A stretch of 64,000 nucleotides of DNA from Arenibacter sp. F20364 (lineage in GTDB: Bacteria; Bacteroidota; Bacteroidia; Flavobacteriales; Flavobacteriaceae): assembly GCF_023015905.1 (NCBI RefSeq), contig NZ_JALKBD010000024.1:1-64000 (forward strand), read 5' to 3'. The position numbers and the translations under genes were made by a program. Numbering within the stretch: position 1 is the stretch's first letter; every line of letters starts with the position of its first letter. Below, in pieces: positions 8,762 to 18,221 of the stretch. The notes under the pieces are model-generated. The model had not been told where the DNA came from. It saw nothing but the letters and a program-made list of their open reading frames with translations, and did no database searches.

Positions 8762-11700
8762 ATGATTAACAAAATCATTTCATTTTCCATTAATAATAAA
8801 TTTATTATTGGGCTATTTATAGTGGCACTTGTAGGCACGGGCATTTACTCTATGGCCACTATAAACCTTGGCTCTGTACCAGATATTACCAACAACCAAG
8901 TACAAGTTATAACAACTGCACCTAATCTGGGGACAGAGGATATTGAGCAATTTGTAACCTATCCGGTGGAATTGGCAATGGCCAATTTACCCGATGTTAT
9001 TGAGTTGCGCTCCGTTTCCCGTTTTGGGCTTTCCGTAGTTACCATTGTTTTCGATGATGAAGCAGGAACATATTTGCCCCGACAGTTGGTGCAAGAGAAA
9101 CTCGCAGAAGTGAGCGAAGAAATCCCCGCAGGATTTGGGAAGCCCTTTATGGCACCAATTACTACGGGATTGGGCGAAATTTACCAATACACGCTAAAAG
9201 TAAAGGAAGGCTACGAGGATAAATTTGATGCAATGGAGCTACGTACCATTCAGGATTGGATTGTAAAGCGTCAAATGGCATTAGTGCCCGGTGTTGTGGA
9301 GGTCAATGCTTTTGGAGGATTTGTAAAGCAATATGAAGTAGCCATTAACCCCGATAAATTGAAAAGTTTTGGCATTACAATGAATCAGGTTTTTGAAGCC
9401 CTGAAAGTTAATAATGCCAATACGGGCGGTGCTTATATCGAAAAAAACCATCAAGCCAATTTTATTCGAGGCGAAGGCTTGGCACGTAGCATCGCCGATT
9501 TAGAAAATATTGTTGTTACCTCACAGAACGGTAGTCCTGTTTTAGTTCGTGACGTTGCAGAAAAAGTAGGATATGGAAGTCAGGTGCGTTATGGTGCTTT
9601 TACCCAAGATGGACACGAATCCGTTGGTGGACAAATTTTGATGCTAAAAGGGCAAAGCCCGAGCAACGTGGTCAAAAATGTTGAGAAACGTATAATCGAA
9701 ATTCAAAAATCCCTTCCGGAGGGCGTTTACATTGATACTTTTTTAAGCCGAAGCGATCTCATTGACAGAACAACTAGTACCGTCGAAAAAAATCTTATAG
9801 AAGGGTCGTTGATCGTAATATTCGTTCTGGTGCTACTTTTGGGAAGTTTCCGTGGCGGATTGATAACAGCCTCGGTTATTCCACTATCCCTATTGTTCGC
9901 ATTTATCTTAATGAAACAATTTGGCGTTTGGGCCAACCTGATGTCATTGGGAGCTATTGATTTTGGAATTATTGTAGATGGAGCAGTAATTATTGTGGAA
10001 GGAATGGTATTCCATATTCATCAACGGATGAAAAAAACTACAACCGTTATCGAGCAATCTGAAATGGATGAAATAGCCTATGAATCGGCAAGTACGATGA
10101 TGAATTCCGCATTTTTTGGACAATTGATCATTCTAATAGTATTTACACCTATTCTATTCTTAACTGGAATTGAAGGAAAAATGTTCCGTCCGATGGCATT
10201 CACCTTTGGATTTGCCGTTTTGGGAGCGATAATTCTTTGTCTTACCTACGTACCAATGATTTCTGCATTATTTTTAAAACCCACCAAAAATCAAAATAGT
10301 TGGTTCGCCAAATTTGAAAACAAGATTGACAGGTTCAGTGATAAAATAATGTCCGGTTTAAACAAAGCGTATGTACCGTTGCTCAATTTTGCACTGCGCT
10401 TTAAGGCAGGTGTTGTAATTGGAGCCGTCGGGCTATTATTGATTGCAGGATTTATTTTCAGCAATATGGGTGGCGAATTTATTCCAAAATTTGATGAAGG
10501 CGATATTGCGATGCAGGCCCTTATAAAACCTGGTAGTAGCCTTACGGAATCCATTGAAGCTTCAAAAAAACTTCAAAATATCGTAAAACAATTCCCTGAA
10601 GTAAAAACAATGGTCTCACGTATTGGTGTTGCTGAAATCCCAACTGATCCGATGCCTATGGACATTGCCGACAGCTATATTATTCTGGAGAAAGATAAAA
10701 GCAAATGGACTTCGGCAGATAGTAAGGAAGAACTCATAGAAAAAATTCAAGAGAAAATTTCTGTGATTCCCGGTGTCAATTTTGTTTTTACACAACCCGT
10801 AGAACTTCGTTTTAATGAGTTGCTTACAGGTGTTCGGGAAGATGTCGCCATAAAATTATATGGCGAGGATCTGGGCGTATTGGCTAATAAAATTAAAGAA
10901 ATAGCAGCCGTCATTAGAACCGTTCCCGGAGCGGCCGACCTGAATGTGGAAGCCACCAGCGGTCTGCCTCAAATGACCGTGGTTTACAACCGTGCAAAGA
11001 TGGCACAATACGGTGTTACCGTTGATAAGTTGAACGATTATGTGAGCGCTGCTTTTGCGGGTGAAAAAGCCAGTGTCATTTTCGAAGGCGAAAAACGATT
11101 TGATGTGGTCATCCGTTTGGCCAAGGAATTTAGAAAAGACATCAATAGCCTAAAAAATCTTTATATCGATTTACCAAGTGGTGCACAAGTACCTTTAAAA
11201 GAAGTAGCTGATATCAGTTACAAACCTGGCCCGATGCAAATATCAAGGGACAATACCTACCGTCGTATTTCCATTGGCGTCAATGTCCGTGGGCGTGATG
11301 TAAAAACGATGGTGGAGGAAATTCAGCAGAAATTGGAAGCCGAAGTTAAATTACCAGCGGGTTATTATATCACATACGGCGGTTCTTTTGAGAATTTGCA
11401 ACGAGCCACAGACCGATTAATGATTGTTGTACCAATTGCATTGTTCTTAATTTTCATATTGCTCTATTTCGCACTCAACTCATTTTCTCAGTCCTTAATG
11501 ATTTATATGGCCGTACCCTTGGCTGCCATTGGTGGAGTTTTCGCCCTGTTGGTCCGTGGTATGCCTTTTAGTATATCTGCAGGTGTTGGGTTTATTGTAC
11601 TCTTTGGAGTTGCTGTATTGAATGGACTGGTACTCATAAATAAATTCAATGAACTAAAAGAAGGTGGAATGACAGATTTAAAAAAACGTATATACGAAGC

Positions 11701-13177
11701 TACGCACGAACGTTTACGTCCAATTTTGCTTACTGCAACTGCGGCTATTATGGGCTTTATCCCTATGGCGGTTTCTACCTCTGGTGGTGCTGAAGTTCAA
11801 CGGCCTCTTGCAACAGTGGTAATTGGTGGACTGCTTACGGCAACATTTTTAACCTTGGTAGTCATACCTGTTTTATACTATTGGCTCGAAACCCGAAAAG
11901 AAAAAAAGGGTAATAAAGGTGATGAAAGCTATGTCAATAAAAGCACCACGGTAATTATTGTTCTATTAGTATTGGGTACTGTATTCACTTCCGGAAATAG
12001 CTTTGCACAGGAAACAAAACAGGCCACTTCAGTTCTGAAGCCCATTACTTTGGAAGAAGCTATTGCAATGGCAAAGCAAAATTATCCATCCCTTAAAGAA
12101 AGTCAAGCCTTTATTGAACGCGAACAAGCAATGAAAGGTACAAGTTTCGACATGGGTAGCACGCAGGTTTTTACAGGAAAAGAAGAATATGGCAATAATC
12201 TTCCTGGAATACAGACTACTATTGGTGTACAGCAGGGCAATATCGATTTGCTTTCTGGCTTTTCAAAATCGAAGTTTTACAAACAGCGTGTGGCACTGGG
12301 CGAAAAATTCTATGCGGTAAACGAGCAACAATTGATAAGAAATGTAATGCAAGCGTATGACCAAATAAATTATAATAAAGCGCAACTTCTTTTTGCCGAA
12401 CAATTGGATAGTGTTTATGCCAATTTTAAGACCGCAGCACAATTGCGTTACGATACGGGCGAATCCGGAAAGTTGGAATTTATTTCTGCTTCCTCGGAAT
12501 ACCAGCAGATTCAAGTATTGCGACAACAGGCCTATGATGATATTGAAATTGCCAAACGGGCCCTAAAGCAGTATTTGGGAACGGAAGCACCTATTGAAAC
12601 GTTTTCGGTTTTATATGAGCCAATGAATTTGAGCAATATAATGGATTCAACGACCGTGGCAAATAACCCCATATTGCAATATTCGCTTCAAAATGTAGAA
12701 GTAAGCAAAGCCAATGTGGGTGTTGAAAAATCGGGGTTCCTGCCAAAATTCAGTCTTTCCTATGGACGGCAAGTGGTAGATGATGTTTCAGGCTTCAATA
12801 CCTATCAGGCAGGAATTAGTATTCCGTTATGGTTTTATCCTCAGAAATCAAGGGTAAAGGCAGCCAAGGCAGATGCGATGGTCGCAGAAAATCAATATTT
12901 GGAACAAAAAGCTATAACTGAAAGCCGTGTTTCCCAATTGCTCAAATCCCTTGAAAAAACACAAAAGATATTGCAATATTATGAGGATGGTGCATTGTTA
13001 TTGGCAGAAGAACAGATAGCCACGGCACAATTGGCATCCAAGGAAGGCGAGATAGAATATGTGAACTATATCACTATCCTAAATAGTGCCATCAGGATAA
13101 AACAAACACATTTACAATATATCAATCAATTTAACCAACAGGCCATCGAGGTACAATACCAGTTGGGCAATCTATAA
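8762..13177 (+). CDS. CusA/CzcA-type heavy-metal RND pump fused to a TolC-like outer-membrane channel
   Basis: Residues 1-1045 are a heavy-metal RND transporter. TM4 contains DFG-x3-DGA-x3-VEG, as in Zn/Co/Cd/Ni-type members, and periplasmic loops are in the usual order. After a short cytoplasmic linker (RKEKKG) comes a second hydrophobic signal at about 1058-1080 ending in NSFAQ, and then a full TolC/CusC-like outer-membrane factor to residue 1471. Pump-channel fusions of about 1450 residues are known in Bacteroidota. Because the internal signal looks cleavable, the two halves may be separated by signal peptidase. With the adaptor at 13193 this would form a complete tripartite efflux complex. 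Confidence 0.9.
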   Translation: MINKIISFSINNKFIIGLFIVALVGTGIYSMATINLGSVPDITNNQVQVITTAPNLGTEDIEQFVTYPVELAMANLPDVIELRSVSRFGLSVVTIVFDDEAGTYLPRQLVQEKLAEVSEEIPAGFGKPFMAPITTGLGEIYQYTLKVKEGYEDKFDAMELRTIQDWIVKRQMALVPGVVEVNAFGGFVKQYEVAINPDKLKSFGITMNQVFEALKVNNANTGGAYIEKNHQANFIRGEGLARSIADLENIVVTSQNGSPVLVRDVAEKVGYGSQVRYGAFTQDGHESVGGQILMLKGQSPSNVVKNVEKRIIEIQKSLPEGVYIDTFLSRSDLIDRTTSTVEKNLIEGSLIVIFVLVLLLGSFRGGLITASVIPLSLLFAFILMKQFGVWANLMSLGAIDFGIIVDGAVIIVEGMVFHIHQRMKKTTTVIEQSEMDEIAYESASTMMNSAFFGQLIILIVFTPILFLTGIEGKMFRPMAFTFGFAVLGAIILCLTYVPMISALFLKPTKNQNSWFAKFENKIDRFSDKIMSGLNKAYVPLLNFALRFKAGVVIGAVGLLLIAGFIFSNMGGEFIPKFDEGDIAMQALIKPGSSLTESIEASKKLQNIVKQFPEVKTMVSRIGVAEIPTDPMPMDIADSYIILEKDKSKWTSADSKEELIEKIQEKISVIPGVNFVFTQPVELRFNELLTGVREDVAIKLYGEDLGVLANKIKEIAAVIRTVPGAADLNVEATSGLPQMTVVYNRAKMAQYGVTVDKLNDYVSAAFAGEKASVIFEGEKRFDVVIRLAKEFRKDINSLKNLYIDLPSGAQVPLKEVADISYKPGPMQISRDNTYRRISIGVNVRGRDVKTMVEEIQQKLEAEVKLPAGYYITYGGSFENLQRATDRLMIVVPIALFLIFILLYFALNSFSQSLMIYMAVPLAAIGGVFALLVRGMPFSISAGVGFIVLFGVAVLNGLVLINKFNELKEGGMTDLKKRIYEATHERLRPILLTATAAIMGFIPMAVSTSGGAEVQRPLATVVIGGLLTATFLTLVVIPVLYYWLETRKEKKGNKGDESYVNKSTTVIIVLLVLGTVFTSGNSFAQETKQATSVLKPITLEEAIAMAKQNYPSLKESQAFIEREQAMKGTSFDMGSTQVFTGKEEYGNNLPGIQTTIGVQQGNIDLLSGFSKSKFYKQRVALGEKFYAVNEQQLIRNVMQAYDQINYNKAQLLFAEQLDSVYANFKTAAQLRYDTGESGKLEFISASSEYQQIQVLRQQAYDDIEIAKRALKQYLGTEAPIETFSVLYEPMNLSNIMDSTTVANNPILQYSLQNVEVSKANVGVEKSGFLPKFSLSYGRQVVDDVSGFNTYQAGISIPLWFYPQKSRVKAAKADAMVAENQYLEQKAITESRVSQLLKSLEKTQKILQYYEDGALLLAEEQIATAQLASKEGEIEYVNYITILNSAIRIKQTHLQYINQFNQQAIEVQYQLGNL

Positions 13178-13192
13178 CATTAAAGAAAAAAA

Positions 13193-14389
13193 ATGAAATA
13201 TATATCTATAATCAGTATAGCACTAGTAACCTTTTTGATGATAGGTTGCAATAACAAAGTAGATTCAGGTTCGGGACATAATGAGGAAAATACAGAGCAC
13301 AGCGAAGAAAAGCATGAAGAGGGTGTGGTAGAACTTACAAAGGAGCAGGCTGAAACTATTGGTCTTGAAATGAATACCCTGGAAAGAAAGAGTTTAGGCA
13401 ATACCATTAAAGTTACTGGTCAATTGGAACTATTTCCGCAAGACAGGGCAAACATAAGTCCTTTTGTGGGTGGAAACGTGCGATCCATAAAGGTCATTGA
13501 AGGTGATAAGGTAAACAAGGGTCAAGTATTGGCATATTTGGAACATCCCGATATTATAACGATGCAACAGGAATATCAAGAAAAAAATGATGAACTTGTA
13601 TTTTTAAAACAGGATTTTGAACGTAAGCAAACTTTGTACGATAAGGGAGTTTCGTCTGGCAAGGAATTTCAAATGGCACAATCCAAGTTCCGTTCCACCA
13701 GTTCTTCTGTAAACGGACTTCGTTCTAAATTGAGATTGTTAGGCATAAACACCGACCAAGTACTTAAAGGGCAGATTTACTCCGCAGTTCCCATAACAAC
13801 CCCTATAAGCGGATACGTGGATGAAGTAATGATAAGTCTTGGCGATTATGTAGCACCCCAGACCAAAATGTTCACAGTAAGCGATAATTCTGAAATTCAC
13901 GTGGATTTTAAAGTGTACGAAAAGGACATCCGAAAAGTTAAGGTAGGTCAGGAAATATATTTTACGGTTGCAGCCAAACCAGACGAGCTTTTAAAGGCAA
14001 AAATTCACGCCATCGGTAAAACTTTTGAAACTGACCCTAAAGCATTGCACGTCCACGCAGACGTTCATAATGAAGATAAAGAATTGCTTCCCGGAATGTA
14101 TGTGGAAGGAAGAATAGTCCAAGACCAAAAAATGGCGTTTGCAGTACCCGAAGATGCCATCATAAAAGAGGGCGAACAGTCCTTTATATTCATATTGGAT
14201 GCAGATGACGAAAAAGGAGATAACAAAATGAAATTTAAAATGATTCCAGTGAACGTTGGAATTATAGATTTAGGATATGTTGAAATCAATCTTCCTACAG
14301 AAATTGTACAAGATGTAAAAGTGGTTACCAAAGGTGCGTATACATTATCATCAGAAATGATAAAGGGCGAATTGGGACACGATGATTAA
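13193..14389 (+). CDS. RND periplasmic adaptor (membrane-fusion) lipoprotein, CusB/CzcB type
   Basis: The product has a lipoprotein signal ending in MIGCNNK, an acidic His-containing spacer (HNEENTEHSEEKHEE), and then the lipoyl/hairpin/beta-barrel order of adaptors: PFVGGNVRSIKVIEGDKV, a coiled-coil hairpin near residues 120-170, and ITTPISGYVDEVMISLGDYV. It links the inner-membrane pump to the channel and may hand over metal. It begins 15 bp after the pump-channel gene, so the genes are co-transcribed. Confidence 0.9.
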   Translation: MKYISIISIALVTFLMIGCNNKVDSGSGHNEENTEHSEEKHEEGVVELTKEQAETIGLEMNTLERKSLGNTIKVTGQLELFPQDRANISPFVGGNVRSIKVIEGDKVNKGQVLAYLEHPDIITMQQEYQEKNDELVFLKQDFERKQTLYDKGVSSGKEFQMAQSKFRSTSSSVNGLRSKLRLLGINTDQVLKGQIYSAVPITTPISGYVDEVMISLGDYVAPQTKMFTVSDNSEIHVDFKVYEKDIRKVKVGQEIYFTVAAKPDELLKAKIHAIGKTFETDPKALHVHADVHNEDKELLPGMYVEGRIVQDQKMAFAVPEDAIIKEGEQSFIFILDADDEKGDNKMKFKMIPVNVGIIDLGYVEINLPTEIVQDVKVVTKGAYTLSSEMIKGELGHDD

Positions 14390-14413
14390 TTCATAATTAA
14401 ATAATTGGAAAAG

Positions 14414-14749
14414 ATGAAAGAAATAAAAGCATTTATAAAACCAAACAGGATTCAAAAAGTAATAGATGCCCTTACTGATAATGGCTTTAAAAGTATGACC
14501 CTTTCACAAGCAGAAGGTACAGGCGCATTCAAGTCAAAAGGTTCAAGACCATCCTTGGATTTTCACCTTACAGACAGCCCAGTGATTAAATTGGAACTGG
14601 TCTGCCAAACTGAAGTATCCCTAAACACTATTGAAATAATTACGAAGAATAGTAAAACTGACGAACCAGGAGACGGAATTATTTATGTTTCCAATGTTGA
14701 AGATGCCTTTCAGATTAAAACGGGCGAATCATTAAAACGTATAAATTAA
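14414..14749 (+). CDS. PII-like signalling protein of the metal-efflux type (PII-NG)
   Basis: The product starts KEIKAFIKPNRIQKVIDAL, the ferredoxin-like beta-alpha opening of the GlnB/PII family, and has a C-terminal DGIIYVSNVEDAFQIKTGE matching the PII end. The T-loop region lacks the usual uridylylation tyrosine context. A PII subgroup (PII-NG) is known to be encoded beside CusABC-type pumps. The ATG at 14414 gives the standard PII N-terminus and is preferred to an upstream in-frame TTG at 14405. A role in sensing metal or nucleotides to tune efflux is inferred. Confidence 0.8.
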   Translation: MKEIKAFIKPNRIQKVIDALTDNGFKSMTLSQAEGTGAFKSKGSRPSLDFHLTDSPVIKLELVCQTEVSLNTIEIITKNSKTDEPGDGIIYVSNVEDAFQIKTGESLKRIN

Positions 14750-14752
14750 ATA

Positions 14753-15169
14753 ATGACCGAAATAGAAAAAAAATTGGAAAACAATGGAATACGACCAACA
14801 GCGATGCGTATTCTCATATATAAATTTATGGCTCAAAAAGAAGTAGCCATAGCACTTACAGATATTGAGGATGCCTTTGTTAAAGCTGAAAGAACGACAT
14901 TATACAGGACACTAAAAACCTTTGAGGACAAGGGGATTGTTCATCATATTGATGATGGTACAGGTATCTCAAAATATGCCTTATGCGAACAAGGGTGTAA
15001 TTGCGAGCTGGATCAAGACCTACATTTACATTTTCATTGTAGTAATTGCGATAAAACAGTTTGCTTAACAGATCATAAAATTCCTCATATCAACTTACCC
15101 GACGGTTACATCGCCGAGGATGCAAACCTGGTAATAACGGGAATTTGTGAGAAGTGTAGCGGCCATTAA
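14753..15169 (+). CDS. Fur-family metal-responsive repressor
   Basis: A 138-residue protein has the Fur winged helix (NGIRPTAMRILIYKF, then ERTTLYRTLKTFEDKGIV). The dimerisation half has a His-rich loop (DLHLHFHCSNCDK) and structural CxxC pairs (CSNC and CEKC). Such regulators sense Fe, Zn, Mn or peroxide; a Zur-like role fits the surrounding zinc/heavy-metal exporters, although repression of exporters by a Zur-type protein would be unusual. It starts 3 bp after the PII-like gene. Box-like sites at 8205 and 15171 suggest it controls this cluster. Confidence 0.85.
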   Translation: MTEIEKKLENNGIRPTAMRILIYKFMAQKEVAIALTDIEDAFVKAERTTLYRTLKTFEDKGIVHHIDDGTGISKYALCEQGCNCELDQDLHLHFHCSNCDKTVCLTDHKIPHINLPDGYIAEDANLVITGICEKCSGH

Positions 15170-15170
15170 A

Positions 15171-15185
15171 TGCACTTCCGTTGCA
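15171..15185 (+). promoter_or_regulatory. Second Fur-type box, between the fur-like gene and the STAS gene
   Basis: TGCACTTCCGTTGCA shares the outer TGCA...GTTGCA frame and 6-3-6 geometry with the box at 8205-8219, matching at 11 of 15 positions. It is extended to AATGCA...TGCATT by flanking bases. It begins two bases after the fur-like stop codon and 37 bp before the STAS gene start, so it may regulate an internal promoter for the STAS and ATPase genes. Confidence 0.4.
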
Positions 15186-15221
15186 TTCTTTATTTCAATA
15201 CATTGAATAAAAATTAAAATT

Positions 15222-15563
15222 ATGATACAGTTAATAAATTCAAAAAATGAAAATTTGATAGCAGTAAAATTGGAAGGTAAAATCTCAAAAGAAGATGTTG
15301 AACAAGTCCATCCGCTAATCCACAAAATTCTTAAAACCAATAATAAAGTGGATTTCTATTTTGAAATGCACGATTTCCACGGATATGAGCTGCAAGGTCT
15401 TTGGGCTGATATTAAAGTCGATGTTTCCCACCTTTCAGATTATGGAAAAATGGCTTTTGTAGGAGAAAAGAAATGGCAGGAATGGGCTGCAAAAGCAACT
15501 AATTTTTTCACAAGTTCTGAAGTGAAATATTTCGATTTAAAGAACAAGGAACAAGCTAAGTAA
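15222..15563 (+). CDS. STAS/SpoIIAA-like domain protein
   Basis: A 113-residue soluble protein with the alternating beta-alpha pattern of the SpoIIAA-like family (formerly DUF3478): an opening strand LIAVKLEGKISKEDVEQV, a central VDFYFEMHDFHGYE, and an acidic C-terminal end. Family members occur beside ion transporters, but no enzymatic function is known. It lies between the Fur-type box and the P-type ATPase, probably in one operon with the ATPase. Confidence 0.75.
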   Translation: MIQLINSKNENLIAVKLEGKISKEDVEQVHPLIHKILKTNNKVDFYFEMHDFHGYELQGLWADIKVDVSHLSDYGKMAFVGEKKWQEWAAKATNFFTSSEVKYFDLKNKEQAK

Positions 15564-15587
15564 TGGATAAATTTTCAATAATATAAA

Positions 15588-17558
15588 ATGAGCAAGAAAA
15601 AACGTAATCTTCGTGATATCAATATCGAAGAACATAAAGGAGAACATGCTCACGACGATGGTCATAAGCACAGCAGTTCAGAAAGGATAAGTAAATTTAA
15701 AACCTACCTACCTGCTATTTTTAGTTTTGTGATGCTGATAGTCGGTATTACCATAGACTATTTTGATGCATTACCTTATTTTAAAGACTGGATACGTATT
15801 GTTTATTACACAGCAGCATACCTTCCTGTAGGCTTCCCTGTGATAAAAGAAGGCTGGAACAGTATTAAAAATGGCGATTTCTTTACAGAATTCTTCTTGA
15901 TGTCCATTGCAACTTTGGGGGCATTTGCCATAGGCGAATATCCGGAAGGTGTGGCCGTGATGTTATTCTATGCTGTAGGCGAACTGTTCCAGAATGCCGC
16001 TGTCAACCGTGCTAAAGGAAACATCAAAGCTTTGCTGGACGTACGCCCCAATGAAGCACTGGTATTTCGCGATGGCGAGTTTATTTCCGTCAATCCAGAA
16101 ACGGTTGCTATAGGTGAGAAGATTCAGGTACGAGTGGGGGAGAAAGTACCGCTTGATGGTATGCTACTTTCTGAAAAAGGTTCGTTTAATACGGCAGCCT
16201 TGACAGGAGAAAGCAAACCCGATACCATTGCAAAGGATGAAAAGGTATTTGCCGGTAGCATCAACCTCGATGGTGTTATAGAAGTGGAAACGACAAAGGA
16301 ATTTAAGGACAGTTCCATAGCACGAATTTTGGATATGGTACAGAACGCCACCGCCCGAAAGTCCAAAACGGAGCTTTTTATCAGAAAGTTTGCAAGGATT
16401 TATACCCCCATCGTTGTTTTCCTAGCTATCGGGCTAACATTCCTGCCCTACTTTTTTGTAGATGGTTACGTGTTCCGTGAATGGCTCTACCGTGCGCTGA
16501 TATTCTTAGTGATTTCATGTCCCTGTGCCCTAGTAATTTCTATTCCCTTGGGTTATTTCGGCGGCCTGGGTGCGGCATCCAGAAATGGAATACTGTTCAA
16601 GGGTGCATCCTTTTTAGATACGATGACAAAAGTAAATACCGTGGTAATGGATAAAACTGGGACGGTAACCAAAGGGGTCTTTAAAATCAAAGGAGTTGTA
16701 AACAGCTCGGCTTTTACCGAAGCGGAATTTATGCAGTACCTAATGTCGATGGAAGAACAATCCACCCATCCCATTGCAAAGGCAATTTTGGAATACAAGG
16801 CAGAGGGTGCTGATTTTGAAGCGACCGAGGTTTCCGAAGTCGCCGGGAAAGGATTAAAAGGAACGGTCAATGGAAAAACCGTGTTGGTAGGAAATAAAGC
16901 CTTAATGACCTCGAACAAAATAGAAGTCAATTCACAAACAGATGGCATCGTAGAATCAATTGTAATGGTTGCCATTGATGGAAAATTTGCAGGTTATGTG
17001 ACCATAGCGGATGAATTAAAGGCCGATGCGCATCAAGCCATAAAGCAAATTAGGGAATCAGGGATTTCCAAAATCATCATGCTTTCTGGCGATAAGGATT
17101 CCATTACCCAACAGATAGCAAAAGAATTGAAAATCGATTGGGCGAAGGGTGGTCTATTACCCGAAGATAAACTTAACGAAGTCGAAAAACTAAAAAAGCA
17201 GCTCGATACCAAAGTTGCATTTATTGGCGATGGTATTAACGATGCCCCTGTCTTGGCTGCAAGTGATGTAGGAATTGCAATGGGAGGTCTTGGCAGTGAT
17301 GTCGCTATCGAGACTGCCGATGTCATTATCCAAAACGACCAACCGAGTAAGATTGCACGTGCTATTCAAATAGGGCGTTCTACACGTCGAATTGTTTGGC
17401 AAAACATTGGTCTTGCCTTTGGCGTAAAAGTGTTGGTAATGGCCCTAGGAGCGTTCGGAATGGCGACAATGTGGGAAGCCGTATTTGCGGATGTAGGCGT
17501 GGCACTTTTGGCAATACTCAATGCCATACGGCTCCAAAAAATGGTTTGGCACTCATAA
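15588..17558 (+). CDS. P1B-type heavy-metal-exporting ATPase (Zn/Cd/Pb/Co class)
   Basis: A 656-residue ATPase with all core motifs: TGES at 206-209, the metal-binding CPC in transmembrane helix 6 at 311-313, phosphorylation site DKTGT with Asp355, HP locus near STHPIAKA, and GDGINDAP near the C-terminus. Instead of an N-terminal CxxC metal domain it has a His-rich tail (EHKGEHAHDDGHKHSS) at residues 15-30. This suits divalent cations rather than copper. It pumps metal from cytoplasm to periplasm, where the RND systems could take over. Confidence 0.9.
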   Translation: MSKKKRNLRDINIEEHKGEHAHDDGHKHSSSERISKFKTYLPAIFSFVMLIVGITIDYFDALPYFKDWIRIVYYTAAYLPVGFPVIKEGWNSIKNGDFFTEFFLMSIATLGAFAIGEYPEGVAVMLFYAVGELFQNAAVNRAKGNIKALLDVRPNEALVFRDGEFISVNPETVAIGEKIQVRVGEKVPLDGMLLSEKGSFNTAALTGESKPDTIAKDEKVFAGSINLDGVIEVETTKEFKDSSIARILDMVQNATARKSKTELFIRKFARIYTPIVVFLAIGLTFLPYFFVDGYVFREWLYRALIFLVISCPCALVISIPLGYFGGLGAASRNGILFKGASFLDTMTKVNTVVMDKTGTVTKGVFKIKGVVNSSAFTEAEFMQYLMSMEEQSTHPIAKAILEYKAEGADFEATEVSEVAGKGLKGTVNGKTVLVGNKALMTSNKIEVNSQTDGIVESIVMVAIDGKFAGYVTIADELKADAHQAIKQIRESGISKIIMLSGDKDSITQQIAKELKIDWAKGGLLPEDKLNEVEKLKKQLDTKVAFIGDGINDAPVLAASDVGIAMGGLGSDVAIETADVIIQNDQPSKIARAIQIGRSTRRIVWQNIGLAFGVKVLVMALGAFGMATMWEAVFADVGVALLAILNAIRLQKMVWHS

Positions 17559-17590
17559 AAAGTGAATATATATATAAATATACCTATGAA

Positions 17591-17776
17591 ATGTCTCAAA
17601 GTCGGAGAAAGAGAAGAGAAAATAACAAACTTGAAGAACCTAAAGGACGGACGGTGACCAAGAAGGATAGATTATGTGGCACCCTTGTAATCACTGGAAT
17701 ATTTATTGTAGGATTAATAATTTATTTTTTTGAGGCTATTTTTTATTTCTTTTACCTGCTTTTCTCCGATAAGTAA
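17591..17776 (+). CDS. Small basic membrane protein
   Basis: A 61-codon frame starts 32 bp after the ATPase stop codon. It has a strongly basic N-terminus (SQSRRKRRENNK) and one long or two short hydrophobic helices (LVITGIFIVGLIIYFF and AIFYFFYLLF). The positive-inside charge pattern supports a real membrane protein. I recognise no family. A longer upstream reading in the same frame overlaps the ATPase gene and is unlikely. Confidence 0.45.
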   Translation: MSQSRRKRRENNKLEEPKGRTVTKKDRLCGTLVITGIFIVGLIIYFFEAIFYFFYLLFSDK

Positions 17777-17947
17777 AATCGTGAAATGGGTATAGTGTAA
17801 ATAACAGGATATATATAATATAGCGATAGTTTGGGAAAAAGAAATGCTCACGCATGCATAACATATCTTCTAACGTCACATAGCCAACAATTGAGCTTGC
17901 TAATTTTTCTAACTTGGTTGTCTACTATACTTGCAATATTAAATCCT

Positions 17948-18085
17948 TTATGTTTCAAAAAATGAAAAGTAGCAAAAATTTGCCTCGTACATTGAATTAG
18001 TATCTAAAAGTACATGTTGTGCAAAACTTTCATTGCAATAATCGCAAAATGGTTTAAAACATACCTTTTTAGGCACATTCCCCAT
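17948..18085 (-). other. Possible 45-residue reading frame with a CxxC motif, in a gene-poor gap
   Basis: On the minus strand an ATG at 18085 opens a 45-residue frame containing KPFCDYCNESFAQH, which looks protein-like, but no family is recognised. It may be a remnant. The gap 17777-18181 otherwise shows only A/T-rich sequence. Confidence 0.2.
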
Positions 18086-18181
18086 ACTAAAAACTAGTTT
18101 CTTGGGGCTGCTTGAGTTTATATTTCAACGGAAAAACCCTTTTTTACCGTAGCCCATTCAAAATTTTAAAAAAGCTTTAGA

Positions 18182-18215
18182 TCCGTTTAAAATTAAATCG
18201 GAAAAGTTATCTTTG
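18182..18215 (+). promoter_or_regulatory. Operator-like dyad and promoter of the second efflux operon
   Basis: TCCG...CGGA arms bound a 21-bp imperfect palindrome (18182-18202, 8 of 10 pairs matching), followed by a -7 box TATCTTTG at 18208-18215. The ATG at 18222 is six bases further on, so the transcript may be leaderless. The dyad differs from the Fur-type boxes of the first operon, implying a different regulator. Confidence 0.45.
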
Positions 18216-18221
18216 TTTTTG

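Noticed and set aside
16553-16975. 140-codon frame antisense to the P-type ATPase
   Set aside because: The sense frame carries all ATPase motifs; the antisense frame has no recognisable features.
17396-17590. N-terminal extension of the small membrane protein into the ATPase gene
   Set aside because: The extension is the ATPase gene read in another frame; the internal ATG at 17591 gives a plausible basic membrane protein.
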